From assembly GCF_032854445.1 (NCBI RefSeq), contig NC_088298.1, positions 671,474 through 735,473 of the forward strand: 64,000 nt of DNA. The letters run 5' to 3'. Source of the stretch: Liolophura sinensis (taxonomy: Eukaryota > Mollusca > Polyplacophora > Chitonida > Chitonidae). Shown here one piece after another: positions 10,350 to 21,412 of the stretch. A program made the position numbers and the translations under genes. Under the pieces are notes generated by a model that searched no databases, was not told the DNA's origin, and saw only the letters and a program-made list of their open reading frames with translations. The number at the start of each line of letters is the position of its first letter. Position 1 is the first letter of the stretch.

Positions 10350-11602
10350 TTAGATACAGAGTTCGCATGTGAACAGATCATTGTCATCAATAATGCCACT
10401 ATCTTCAGCGCATGACTCGTGAAACCATCTATCACAAGGACATTTCAGCCAATCTTCCGCCTTTTTCGGATCATCGGAAGAGCCAAAGATCCAGCCACAT
10501 TTCGCACATGGATACTCCACATTTCTGGCTGAAAGTTGGGCAAGGGGAATATCATCAGATTCAGATGATGGTTCCTGGTCAACTGCCTCTGTCTCCGATT
10601 CATGCCCGGCATCAGATCGCTTGGCAATGTTGTGTATCTTACTATCCGGTGCTGAAGTGTAGAATTTTGATTTAATCATTCCAGTCCCACATGTGGTAAC
10701 ATGATGAATGTTGATGGTACCCGGAACTGTTGGCGTCGTTGACCAAACCGTGTCAAGATCAAGCTGTGAACACCTGTCATCTATATTCTGCTGAGTCTGT
10801 ACGGTCACCTGAATTTGCTGAGTGGCAGACATCACTGCTGTGGCAAATGATTCTGCGTCGCTGACGACTGCTTGTCTGTTCAGAACTTTTCTCTGCACTA
10901 TTCGTTTGACATTTCCACCGAGTCCATCATTCGGGCCTTTGCCATGACTGGTTGCAGAATAGTTCCAAATGATTTTGAGATCGAGTTCACGCTCTAGTTC
11001 CCCAATCAGCGAAAAGATGTACCTGTTTTTAAACTGGCTACTAGGTCCATCTGTCCACATAAGCACTGTCTTCACGTAGGGAAAGTGTTGTTTTATCTGC
11101 TTCAGAACTAAATATGTATATGTTGATACTGCTCTTTTTTCGTGTTCTTTCACATCTGAAACAATCACTGACGACCTAATAACGTCTCTTGCCCATGTCA
11201 TGATGGTGAATATAGAGAGCTGTCTCTGTCGCCAATGGGCCGATTGTATTTCGTCTTGAAAAGATGCCGTAAAATTTTCGGCAAAGTCCATCTGGAGCAT
11301 ACATGTTGTGCTATCTTGGTGTTTAGCAATAGCTTTATCTTGCTTTGGGGACAGCTGTAAGGTGTGCCTGAACCTGACGGTGTCTCTGTACTAGTCACAG
11401 TGGTGTCCATATTCCTTTCCCTCCATGCTCGGGTATTCAGCATTGTTTTATTTCGCAGAGTTTCCAACTCAGCAGTTGTCATCCGTGCCCTCCGCGCCTG
11501 CTTCCGTAGCCTGTCATTCTCTTGGTACAATTCCAATGCTTCAGCATCACTTTTCAATCGGTTCCTTCTATCCCTCTGTCGTTCTGCGGCTGATTTAGGC
11601 AT
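10350..11602 (-). pseudogene. DDE-type transposase with PHD-like finger, internally deleted
   Basis: The N-terminal piece (start at 11602, MPKSAAERQRDRRNRL) is basic and coiled-coil-like, as in invertebrate transposase-derived proteins of this type. Near 11340 the frame changes, and the reading resumes as QMDFAENFTASFQDEIQSAH in the catalytic half. Likely ligands are in MDFAENF, MWTDGPSSQFKN and SHGKGPNDGLGG. The C-terminus (about 10350-10520) is a PHD-like finger with spacing CxxC...CPCDRWFHESC...CELC. Family members as I remember them carry several hundred residues between the basic start and the DFAENF block, so this copy seems to have lost the middle. It stands alone in its element. Confidence 0.7.
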
Positions 11603-11806
11603 GCTGCAATATAACAAGATTGAGCTTTGAACAGATACATAATTGTTGTTATAGTTTGTTTGTATTAATCAAACAGGCCTATTTTTTAACCTCAGATTTG
11701 TTCAATGTGTACTTTTGTCATCATATATGCTAAACGGAGCTTTTTAAAATTGCACAACAATACCGTATTTATATTCTAATTAAGTCCTTCGCATTGTAAA
11801 GCGAAA

Positions 11807-12017
11807 GTGACGGAATCACATATTGGTAGTGATTCCGTCACACGGTTTGCGTGATTCCGTCACGGTTATGTGGGATTTGCATTTGTCGTTAAACTCTCGA
11901 TTTTTTATGTAAAAGACCCTTAACACCGACTTGCCTTTGTATTTTAATCCTCCCTTTAGTAAGACTACTGCATGAACTGCAATATTTAAAAAGTAGCACT
12001 TTTCGTGACGGAATCAC
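11807..12017. promoter_or_regulatory. right cluster of GTGACGGAATCAC sites
   Basis: Forward copies at 11807-11819 and 12005-12017; reverse copies (GTGATTCCGTCAC) at 11829-11841 and 11851-11863. The three at 11807-11863 have starts 22 bp apart. I saw no copy outside the element. Confidence 0.75.
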
Positions 12018-12413
12018 CAAAATCGTACGAATAAACAAGGATATTCACGTAAACTTTTGGCTAGCTAAGTTGCTTTTTGAACGAGTGTTTGACAAAATAA
12101 CTGGCTGTGTTTTATAAAGTGTGAATTTATCTGCAAAATGAGCCATGAATTAGGGCTGAAAACCTTACCTTGCTGAAGATGGGTCCAGATTAGCGACTGT
12201 AAAATCTCACCATGCGTACGCCGGCCTCGTGACAAAGGCCTACAATTTCCGGTTGAAGTTTTCAGCACGCGCAAGACAAATACCTCATGCATATTCAGAA
12301 GCTACAGTCAATTTCAGGGCTTTAGGTAGTGCTCTGTTTGGATTTACTACAAGAGTTCCAAAAATGTTATTTTGAAATTTGGCTTCAGTGGCTCATTTTA
12401 CGTGGAATTCATG

Positions 12414-12540
12414 AAAGGCGGCGTGAATGGAGACCTTGTTCGTCTTTGTACGGATGTAGATCCAAATAAGATGTACCATCAGGACTATCTGTTGTCTCCT
12501 TTAATGAATCATCTCCAATGAAGGCGGATCGATTTCCTCA
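12414..12540. repeat. dispersed repeat copy B, right part
   Basis: Begins AAAGGCGGCGTGAATGGAGA and continues as in 3384-3500 (ATGTACCATC, CTATCTGTTGTCTCCTTTAA, GAAGGCGGAT). It is the other half of the site split by element 2. Confidence 0.8.
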
Positions 12541-12549
12541 AATCATCTA

Positions 12550-12573
12550 GGGGAGAGTGGGGAGAAGTGGGAC
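12550..12573 (+). repeat. left terminal inverted repeat of pogo element
   Basis: Starts GGGGAGAGTGGGGAGAAGTG after the target TA. Confidence 0.85.
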
Positions 12574-13262
12574 GTTAATGACCACCTTGTCTTGCCTGAT
12601 CATGAGAAATCTTAGGATTCGATCAATCTAAACCATACTTCACCCACACAAGTATACATGATATCCGCACATTTTGCTTAAATGATATACCGTTCAGATA
12701 TGTCTGTGAGAATGGCAGGCCAACTGAATACCTTTCAAATTTTGGGCTAAAGTGGGACGCCACCTGGGTAGAAATGGGACGGTATGGGGGCGCTGGGGAA
12801 CAGTTAAAGCACAATTTTTGTCAAGTTGCATTTCATCGCCGCACGTTTTGTTCGACACCCGGCTTGCTGCTACTCTATGCCCTATGTTTATGAAAAGAAT
12901 GGAAACATTGCCAGTGTTGCTTTGGGTTGCTGAGTTATTTTATTTTTTGTGACAAATGCTCAACATGAAACAAACAAAAACAATGAATAATACGCACTGT
13001 ACAAGTACATGCAGTTGTAAGCCAATGGCTTTATATCAGCTAATACAAGCTTTCAAAATAATAACAATACTGGTAGTTGACTAGGAAAATGAAAGAATTC
13101 TGAATCAGAAACAAACTAACAAACCAACAAACAAACAGAAACAATCCAACTATGTAGAAGAGCATTGTATAATACCTCAATGTCCTGGCCAGACAGTCAT
13201 GACCGATGTGTAACCAGATGTGTACATGCATCTTATGACCTCAAAAAACAAAACCCTAAAAA

Positions 13263-14470
13263 CTAACGAATGTCTAAATGACTGAAGTCAACAGAAAACA
13301 CAAGACCCTCCTTGGTTCTGGAAGTTGTTCCTCTGCTCGTAGGTTTCGGTAGAACCACTTTAATTTGGTCTTTAGATAGGCTTGCAATGTCAGACACAAG
13401 TGGACGAACAAATTTATTGTGGACCTTGTGAGTCTTCCGAAGAAAATCCACATCTACATCGCCAGTTTCATCTACATCTGCTATGACTTTAGCTACATAA
13501 TATATTGGCTCCTTTTGCTTAGAGTTGAACTCAACCAACACGTATGCATCGACAATGACAGCATAGTCCACGACTCCTAACTCCAACCCTCCCTCCTCTT
13601 CGCTCTCTACAGCTACATCATCCTCTGAATCAGCCAATACCAAGTCCTCACCCCAACTGTCCGATGAGGATAGCTCTTGTTCAAGTTGTAGTCGTTTTTT
13701 AGCTTGATCACGCATGGCCTTCTGGGCTGCTTTGGCCTGTTTATTCAGAACTTCATCACGGATTCGTTTTAGCTCAGGCGTAGATGTTGCCACCATGGTT
13801 TTGCCTCTTTTTCGGCCCCGGTTATTTGTTGCAGCTCTCTCCGGAGCCTAAAAGATAGAGTAAGAGGTTTTCTGATCATGTGGAACATTACTGAAAATGT
13901 ATATGTATCTGGATAAATAATGCCAGATTTTGTCTACCTACTCTGACCAAGGAACACACTATTCATAAAGATGATTAAGAGTGCCTTTTTCTAGTGCGTA
14001 ACTTGTCTTTAGTTATTGGATTACTTTTGGGTAGCCGATGATTTTTTCAGGTGTGAGAAATCCAGTATTCTGTGAACTAGGTTGGTCGTCGGCCTCTGGC
14101 TGAGTTGGGCCGCTCATTTGTGGAGTAGGGCTTTGTGTTGGCTCTGGATTACTTATACTTTGTGTTGGATCTGGTCGGTCAGTCACCGATGCTGGTAGGA
14201 ACTCTTCGTCGGTAAATATGTGGCGATCAAATGGCCAAATACCAGTTGCTTTGAAGCCAGCGATGATGTTGTTCGGGGAGGCAGCCTTCACCCATGATGT
14301 ACCCATTAAGTGACCCATCTGATAAATGGTGATGGTTTTGCCTGGATTTGCCATCATCCAGCTGTTGGCTTCTGCATTAAAGAATGCTTTAAGTGGCCCA
14401 TACACCGATCGGTCTAGAGGCTGTGTCTTATGGCTTGTGTCCCAGTTTGTCGGATGTATTTTCGGGGCAT
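13263..14470 (-). pseudogene. pogo transposase remnant, helix-turn-helix and first catalytic residues deleted
   Basis: A start at 14470 reads MPRKYIRQTG, the usual pogo N-terminus. Near 14432 it jumps, out of frame, into SHKTQPLDRSVYGPLKAF, the third catalytic block of the DDE_1 domain. The helix-turn-helix and the first two aspartate blocks are therefore missing. The reading then continues through NPGKTITIYQ and GFKATGIWPFDRHIF. A donor GTAATC after the codon at 14025 and an acceptor CTTTTAG before 13847 remove a 177-bp intron in phase 0. The last exon (13263-13847) has GRKRGKT, an acidic stretch and the tail FLRKTHKVHNKFV...VVLPKP seen in related invertebrate proteins. It cannot encode an active enzyme. 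Confidence 0.85.
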
Positions 14471-14935
14471 TTTTAAAGTTAGGCCTGCAAAGGAAAAGTT
14501 TAGATCACTTTTAGAAAAGACCACTCCAAGCCCAGACTGTGGGGAGAAGTGGGACAGTGACAGGGAGAAGTGGGACACCATGTCCCAGTTCTCCCCACCC
14601 CCACCCCAATCAATAAAACAAAAGCTGACAACTAGCATTTTAAATAACAACAACAACATCTCTCGACACTCTCCATCAGATCATAATTTACTCATTACGT
14701 CTATTTCAGGCTTATTGGTTACCTGGTTAAGCCTGGAGAAAAGATTTTTGTGAGGACAAAATATAACTTTTTCGAGTGGAAATCTACTTTCTGTCATAAA
14801 ATTTACCTCACTAATCCAGATTAGATGGCATGACCACATGGCAAAAGGAAGGATGAAGACTCGCAGAAAAAACTTTTCTTGTTTGTGATTGGCTGAAAAA
14901 CAAACAAAATTAGAGGGGTGTCCCAGTTCTACCCC

Positions 14936-14959
14936 GTCCCAGTTCTCCCCACTCTCCCT
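14936..14959 (-). repeat. right terminal inverted repeat of pogo element
   Basis: The reverse complement starts AGGGAGAGTGGGGAGAACTG. The TA at 14960-14961 follows. Confidence 0.85.
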
Positions 14960-14961
14960 TA

Positions 14962-15092
14962 CACCTCACAAACCTCAGTCAACCTGACCACAAACCTCAG
15001 TCAGCCAGACATTCACAAACCCCAGTCAGACAGACCCTTCACCTCTCAGTCAGCCAGACCTTCACACACTTTAATCTGACATTTACAATGTC
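14962..15092. repeat. 25-bp minisatellite, block 2, left fragment
   Basis: Units such as CACAAACCTCAGTCAGCCAG continue up to TTTACAATGTC, where the hAT element interrupts the array. The array resumes at 19227. Confidence 0.9.
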
Positions 15093-18000
15093 CAGGGCCA
15101 TTTCTAGAAAATATTCTAAGGTGCTGTTCCCCCAAGCTCCCAAGGCCCCAAGGGGAGGGGGAGAAACGATTCTAAAACAAAAACCAGATAAGAGGAACAA
15201 ATGAGTTTCTTTAATGGGGTGTTACTCGCATCGCGGTACATAAATTCATGTCTTGGATATGATGGAACATGATTCAAAACGTCTAGAAACAAAGCATACT
15301 CTCTGAACTGTAGAGTGTCTTAACTGTAGAGTCACAAAGTTATACGGCGGTTTGTTACAGAAGTGTCATCCCTGAATCTGTCAATAATGACTTCAACATC
15401 TTGGTCTGTCAGATTTTGACCGTTCAGACAAATTCTAAGAAGTTTATCCAATGTGTTTGGAAGCATGCTGGCACGCAGAGGAGTGCAAAGAAGGTTCATT
15501 AATGAAAAACCTCTCTCCACTTCCGCAGTTGACGATGGTATTATTGATGCCAGATTGAGTAATATCATTAAGTTGGGGAATAGCTCTTCACATGTCCCAA
15601 GTTGTTTTATAGACTTGAACAACTGGGCACTTGTCAATCTGTTCTTATCGATAAATGTTGTAATTTGTAACTCAATATCCAGAGCCTTCTTTGCTGTTAA
15701 CTCATCCCTTAAATGGGCTGCTTTCTCCAAAATGTCTTTATCAGCAGCATTCACAGCAACTTTGACAGCTCTGCAAAACTCTTCCAGTTCGAGTTTTTGA
15801 TCCACTGTGCTGTTAGAGACTAATATAGGGCCCGCAGCTGTATGCTCCCCGTCATGTACATCTGTCACTGTGTTGCCATAAAATGTAAATAACGTGTCCA
15901 GTTGTGCAGAAGCAGGGTGAACATCCTTGTCAGAAACGACACCTTTAGCAAAGTCACCGGGGTTTAAACTTTGGAAAGCACACAGAACAGGATCTGGAAC
16001 ATCAAAGGCAGAATTTACCTCCTCAACAAATTCCTGTATAAAAGGCACAGCTGTTTCCTTCCAGAAAATTTTGACAATGTCTGCCGGTGTGTCTTCATCA
16101 ACTGGTTGGCCTTGTCTGCCTCTGGTTCTGCGGACATTCACTGAGCGTTCCTGTGTTAGAAGAGTGTAATCTTTGGACTTCGCTGAAAAGACTGCACTGA
16201 CCATAGTAGATGGATCATCCTTGAAAACCTGAACCTGTTCAATGAAGTTATCTTTCACACAAGGCAGTGAAGAAAACTGAACTTGGCGGCCTTGTAGGTA
16301 CTTGCAAAACTTACTTGTTAATGAAAGCAAATCGGCCATGAACAGGATGAAGAGTACCATTTCTGGTCTACACAGCTGGTCACGTACTCCCTTGATCTCA
16401 GTATCATGATTAGCGTGGTAAACTGTGTCCAGAGTATCCAAAAGCATAGGTAGGAGGTCTGCTGTACGTCTACAAGCTTGTCCATGAGTAAGCCATCTCG
16501 TAGTGCAGGCCTTGATGATCTAATAAAACAAATAGTACAAATTGCAAAAACTAGTCAGTTTTTGTATTCCATTACCCACATGAATGGTATTAAAGTGAGC
16601 GATGCAGTATTTAATTTTGTATTGACTGTTTCTGTAGGATTTAAATGAAAGTATAAATAGTCAACAGGGACCAAGGAAGGTCATTGAATATAGTTGTACT
16701 ACATGTAACACCTGTGGTACATAATTGACAGTTGGGAATACTTCTTTTCACATCTGTATAAGTAATAAACTACATGTATAATATACATGGACAAATGAGT
16801 TATTTGCATCTTGTCTTTTCTTGTTTAATTATGTAAATACACAACACTGGTGAGGTCGAGTTAACCTGCCAATAATTGATCCATAATAAATTAAATAATA
16901 AGATTTTTTCGGCTTTATGGGTATGATTGCACAGACTAAAATGAAATTAATTGTATTGTTTAAATATTTTAGACATAAACTGTTGGGATGGAATCCTATG
17001 TCATGATATTTGTTTTGGAAAATTTGAATTTTAATTCATAAAATTTTGAGTACAGCAATTTTAAATTTACCTTAAGAGTTTTGCTTCCCTCAATACTCTG
17101 CGTTTCTTCTAAAACTGCTTTATTGTTGGTGGAGAATTTGAATTTTTTCCACACAGTAATCAACAGGCTGTCCATTTCAGATAGCAAGGCATTTGATTTC
17201 ATCATGTGAACAAGCACAAGGGCGAACTTATGGGACCGACATGGCTGGTACTTGCACATAGGATGGGAGTGTCTCAAAAGTCTCTGAAGTCCACCTCTCT
17301 CACCTGACATAGTATTTGTGGTGTCCAGACCAGCAAAAAATATTTTAGTGCAGTCTATACCTCTGTCACGAAGAGCCTCTGTGATAGCTTGGTGTAACGC
17401 TTTTGCAGTTTTAGAAGCACCCATTTTGACCTGACACAGAAATTTTTCTTCTACAGTATGCGCAAGTGGATGCATGAATTTGACATAAATGCTTAACATT
17501 TCATTTCCAGACTCAGACGTGCTTTCATCTGCCTCCAGGGTAAGATATGAAACCGATTTTAGAGTTGTAATCAACTCCTCCTCAAGATAGCTGTCTATGT
17601 GCTTTATGAAATTGTCAACAGTTGTCTTTGACAGATATGTTGCATTCTGTTTCATTAGAGCGAAATGTTGCTGGAGGTCAGGATGTTCCAACTCGTCTCC
17701 AATAAATCTGACAAAATCTTCATAATTTTCTCTGGCTGCCCATCTTTTTCGGATCAAAAACAGGAGGGATTTTAACAGGTGGCGGAGAAGTTTGCGGTTC
17801 CGTGTGTGATCTGTTTTTTTGCTGGCAGTCACCCCTTCTTGCACCTAAAATATATATAAAATAAACATGCTTGTAAAGTTATAAAATCGTGATCTGCAAA
17901 TGACATATTTAAGAGACGAGTCAAGTTATTTTTATTAAATGGGTCCCCCTGACTTCAAATATGAAAAATGCACTTATACATGACTGGATTCAAGCCAAGA

Positions 18001-19226
18001 TGAAAATACTGGAAAAGTTTACAGAAGAAGTTTATTTTACATATGTTTACCTTCTAAACTGAATGAATGAACCCATGCACGCTTAGGGTTTAATGTCACA
18101 CCTCACAATTTAAGAGTCACATGACAACAAGTTTGACGTCAACATGATCTACTAAAGCCAATACTATGTACTACAATATTTTTAAATAAATTATTTAACC
18201 AACGAGTTGGTCTGTACTATGAATATGTGCCGAGTAAGCAGAGAATAATCACTAACCTGAGTCCGTATTCCGCCTTTGCCGGTAGCTTTCCATTTTTTTA
18301 CCATTTGAAGCACATGGACGTTTTCCTTGTGGCGTTTGGATTTCTGATGATTCTTTAAGTTTGTATTCCATTTGTCATCCTTAACAAGATTATGTGGTCG
18401 TTTTGACCACGCTTTAACCTTTTCCGAACCCAGCGAAACGGCTTTGCAGACAACACAGTACGCCCCGTCGCCATATCGATACTCCAGCCACGGGAATTTT
18501 CTGGAAAATGTGGCAAGTTTATCCCTGAAATGTTCACGTTTTTCAACGGAGTCTTCTGGCAAACCATGGCAGCCTGATGTTCCCTCTCCCACGTCCGTAG
18601 TAGGCATATCATTCAAGCTTGATTCCGTAGTGTCCGCAGCTTCAGCCGTGGGAATAGGCCTATTTTCATTGGTTTCACTTTCATCCGTGTCCGACAGACC
18701 CGTTCCTGAGGGGTTTACCGGTGCAAAATAAGATGCGATTGACCGGCCTGTCTTTGCAGCATTCCTTTGCACAGCTGATAATTGCCTGTCGGCAGTTACG
18801 TATGTTTTTGATAGCTTATTATGTGATTTTCCTGAGGTTATCGGTCTCCCGCCAAAGGAGCGAGACCGCTTCATCTTTACGAGATGTCAAAAGTTTTAAC
18901 CACGTGGTTGTCAAACTGGCCGCTAGAGGGCGCTGCATGTATGACAGCCGTGGCTTGTATTTTATTGGTCTATATTCACGCGATGTGCTCGCCGGCTGGG
19001 CCCAGGTTCCCCGAGAAGGTTTCCTTGATTTGTCCCCCTCGCCGGATTTTTGACTGGGAACTTGAGGGTACTGGGAAAGACACACACGCGTGTCTGTCGT
19101 TTGTTTTGTGCTGTTCATCCCTCGTTTATTTACTAGTTTGACTATTTAGCTGGGTTAGTTTGGGCGCCTGACAGTTTGGGCGCTCTATCGTTTTCCGGTA
19201 GTAAAACGGCTCTAGATACGGCCCTG
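15093..19226 (-). mobile_element. hAT element with 5-bp target duplication, apparently complete
   Basis: The 4134-bp element starts CAGGGCCATTTCTAGAAAA and ends, read inward, CAGGGCCGTATCTAGAGCC, typical hAT termini. ATGTC flanks it at 15088-15092 and 19227-19231. The empty site TTTACAATGTCAGTCAGCC occurs in the same minisatellite at 8472-8490 and around 21470. The usual hAT duplication is 8 bp; the 5 bp seen here matches the minority hAT5 type. The single gene inside is unbroken. Confidence 0.9.
15332..18874 (-). CDS. hAT transposase, three exons, intact
   Basis: Exon 1 is 18257-18874, exon 2 is 17071-17844 and exon 3 is 15332-16519. Donors GTTAGT and GTAAAT pair with acceptors ATTTTAG and TTATTAG, both introns (412 and 551 bp) are phase 0, and the product is about 859 residues with no internal stop. 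Exon 1 carries an acidic/Ser region and a zinc-finger-like block, FPWLEYRYGDGAYCVVCKAV with a later HxxSKRH. Exon 2 holds the catalytic core, LTLEADESTSES and FFAGLDTTNTMSGERGG, and the block CRSHKFALVLVHMM. Exon 3 opens ACTTRWLTHGQAC and ends with the hAT dimerisation region (SSTAEVERGFSLMN). The zinc-finger/FPWLEY layout recalls C17orf113/KIAA1586-type hAT relatives (from memory). This is the only complete transposase reading frame in the window. Confidence 0.9.
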
Positions 19227-20225
19227 ATGTCAGTCAGCCAGACCCTTCACAAACCTGTCAGTCAGACCTTCACAAATCATAGTCAGCCAGACCTTCATAA
19301 ACTTCAGTCAGCCAGGCCCTTTACAAGACAGTCTGCCAGACCCTTCAAAAAACCTTAGTCAACCAGACCTTCATAAACCTCAGTCAACCAGACCTTTACA
19401 AGCCAGTCCGTCAGACCCTTCAAAAACCTGTCTGCCAGACCTTTATAAAACTCAGTCAACCAGACCTTTACAAACCTGTCATCCTGACCCTTTACAAATC
19501 TCAGTCAACCAGGCCTTCACAAACCTCAAGTCCACCTACGCCTTCACAAAACTCAGTCAGACAGACCTTCATAAACCTCAGTCAACCTGGCCCTGCACAA
19601 ACCTCAGTAAACAATACCTTCACAAACCTCAACTTACCACACCTTTACAAACCTCAGTCAGCCAGACCTCCACAAACCTGTCAGACAGATCTTAACAAAC
19701 CCCAGTCACCCAGACCCTTAACAACTTTTCAGTCAGCCAGACCTTTATAAACTTCAGTCAGCCAGACCTTTCCAAACCTCAGTCATCCTGACCCTTTACA
19801 AACCTCAGTCAACCAGAGTTTTACAAACCTCAAGTCAACCTACGCCATCACAAAACTCAGTCAGACAGGCCTTCATAAACCTCAGTCAACCTGACTTTCA
19901 CAAACCTCAGTCAACGATACCTTCACAAACTTCAAATTACCACACCTTTACAAACCTCAGTCAGCCAGACCATCACATACCTCAGTCAACCTGACCTCCA
20001 CAAACCTCAGTCAGACAAATCTTAACAAACCCGTCAGCCAGACCTTCACAACCTCTCAGTCAGCCAGATCTTCACAAACCTCAGTCAGTCTGACATTTAC
20101 AATGTTAGTCAGCCACACCCTTTACAAACCTGTCAGTCACACCTTCACAAACCTCAATCAACCTGACCCGCCACAAACCTCATTCAAGCAGACCTTCAAA
20201 AACTGCAGTCAACCAGACCCTTCAC

Positions 20226-20400
20226 AAACTTAAAAAATGGTCCATGTTACAGAATACACAAAAAGTAATTTTGATTCACAGTGCGTGATCAATCCAATTA
20301 AAGAACTAAACATGTTACAGACTCAGTAACAAACAATATATTGATGGGAAACACACCGAAAAAAGTCAGTGGCCCAGTCTGCAGCCACAACACCTAGATC
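20226..20400. repeat. higher-order module, copy 2
   Basis: Same as 8239-8412, including ATATTGATGGGAAACACACC and CCACAACACCTAGATCAACC. A partial copy follows at about 20746-20850. Confidence 0.85.
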
Positions 20401-21235
20401 AACCAGACCTTTAGAAACTTCAGTCAACCAGATTTTCACAAACCTAAAATCAGCCACACCCTCACAAACCTGTCAGTGAGACCTTCACAAATCATAGTCA
20501 ACAGACCTTCATTAACCTCAGTCAACCAGACCTTTACAAGCCTCAGTTATCCTGACCCTTTACAAACCTCAAGTCCACATACGCCGTCACAAAACTCAGT
20601 CAGCCAGACCTTCACAAAGCTTAGTCAACCTGACCCTCCACAAACCTCAGTCAGGCAGATCTTAACAAACCCCAGTCAACCAGACCTTCACAAACCTCAG
20701 TCAACCAGACCTTCACAAACCTAATTAACCTAGACCCTCATAATCCAATTAAAGAAGTTAACATGTTACAGACCCAGTAACAAACAATATATTGATGGGA
20801 AACACACCAAAAAAGTCAGTGGCCCAGTCTCCAACCACAACACCTAGATCAACCAGACCTTCAGAAACTTCAGTCAACCAGATTTTCACAAACCTCAAAT
20901 CAGCCACACCGTCACAAACCTCAGTCAACATGACCACAAACCTCAGTCAGCCAGACCTTCACAAAGCTTAGTCAACCTGACCCTCCATAAACTTGTCAGA
21001 CAGATCTGAACAAACCCCAGTCAGCCAGACCCTTCACCTCTCAGTCAGCCAGACCATCACAATGTCAGTCAGCCAGACCCTTCAGAAACCTGTCAGTCAG
21101 ACCTTCACAAATCAGTCAACCAGACCTTCACAAACCTCAATCAACCTGAGCTGCCACAATCCTGATTCAAGCAGACCCTCACAAGCTGTAGACAATCAGA
21201 CCTTCACAAACCTGTCAACCTGACCCTTCACAAAC

Positions 21236-21412
21236 TTAAACAATGGTCCATATTACAGAATACACAAAGAAATAATTTTGATTCACAATGTCTTATCAAT
21301 CCAATTACAGAACTAAACATGTTACAGACCCAGTAACAAACAATATATTGATGGGAAACACACCGAAAAAAGTCAGTGGCCCAGTCTGCAGCCACAACAC
21401 CTAGATCAACCA
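21236..21412. repeat. higher-order module, copy 4
   Basis: Nearly identical to 8239-8412 (starts AACAATGGTCCATATTACA). Confidence 0.85.

Larger units (their letters stand above)
9624..12413 (-). mobile_element. DNA transposon with PHD-finger DDE-type transposase, AAAG target duplication
   Basis: The element is 2790 bp and flanked by AAAG at 9620-9623 and 12414-12417. The ends are CATGAATTCCA and its reverse complement TGGAATTCATG. The unoccupied site GTCGTAAAGGCGGCGTGAAA is present near 3381 in repeat copy A. Eight copies of GTGACGGAATCAC lie four on each side of the transposase gene. The 4-bp duplication resembles element 1, although the inverted repeats differ. It fits the Sola superfamily by duplication length only, which is inference. 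Confidence 0.9.
12550..14959 (-). mobile_element. pogo-like element, TA target duplication, internally deleted
   Basis: The 2410-bp element lies between TA dinucleotides at 12548-12549 and 14960-14961, the target expected for the Tc1/mariner-pogo superfamily. The 24-bp inverted ends (12550-12573 and 14936-14959) differ at two positions. Words of the form AGAAGTGGGAC or its inverse recur at 12563, 12750, 12771, 14544, 14565, 14582, 14920 and 14936, typical of subterminal binding sites. The transposase inside lacks most of its catalytic domain, so the copy is non-autonomous. Confidence 0.85.
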
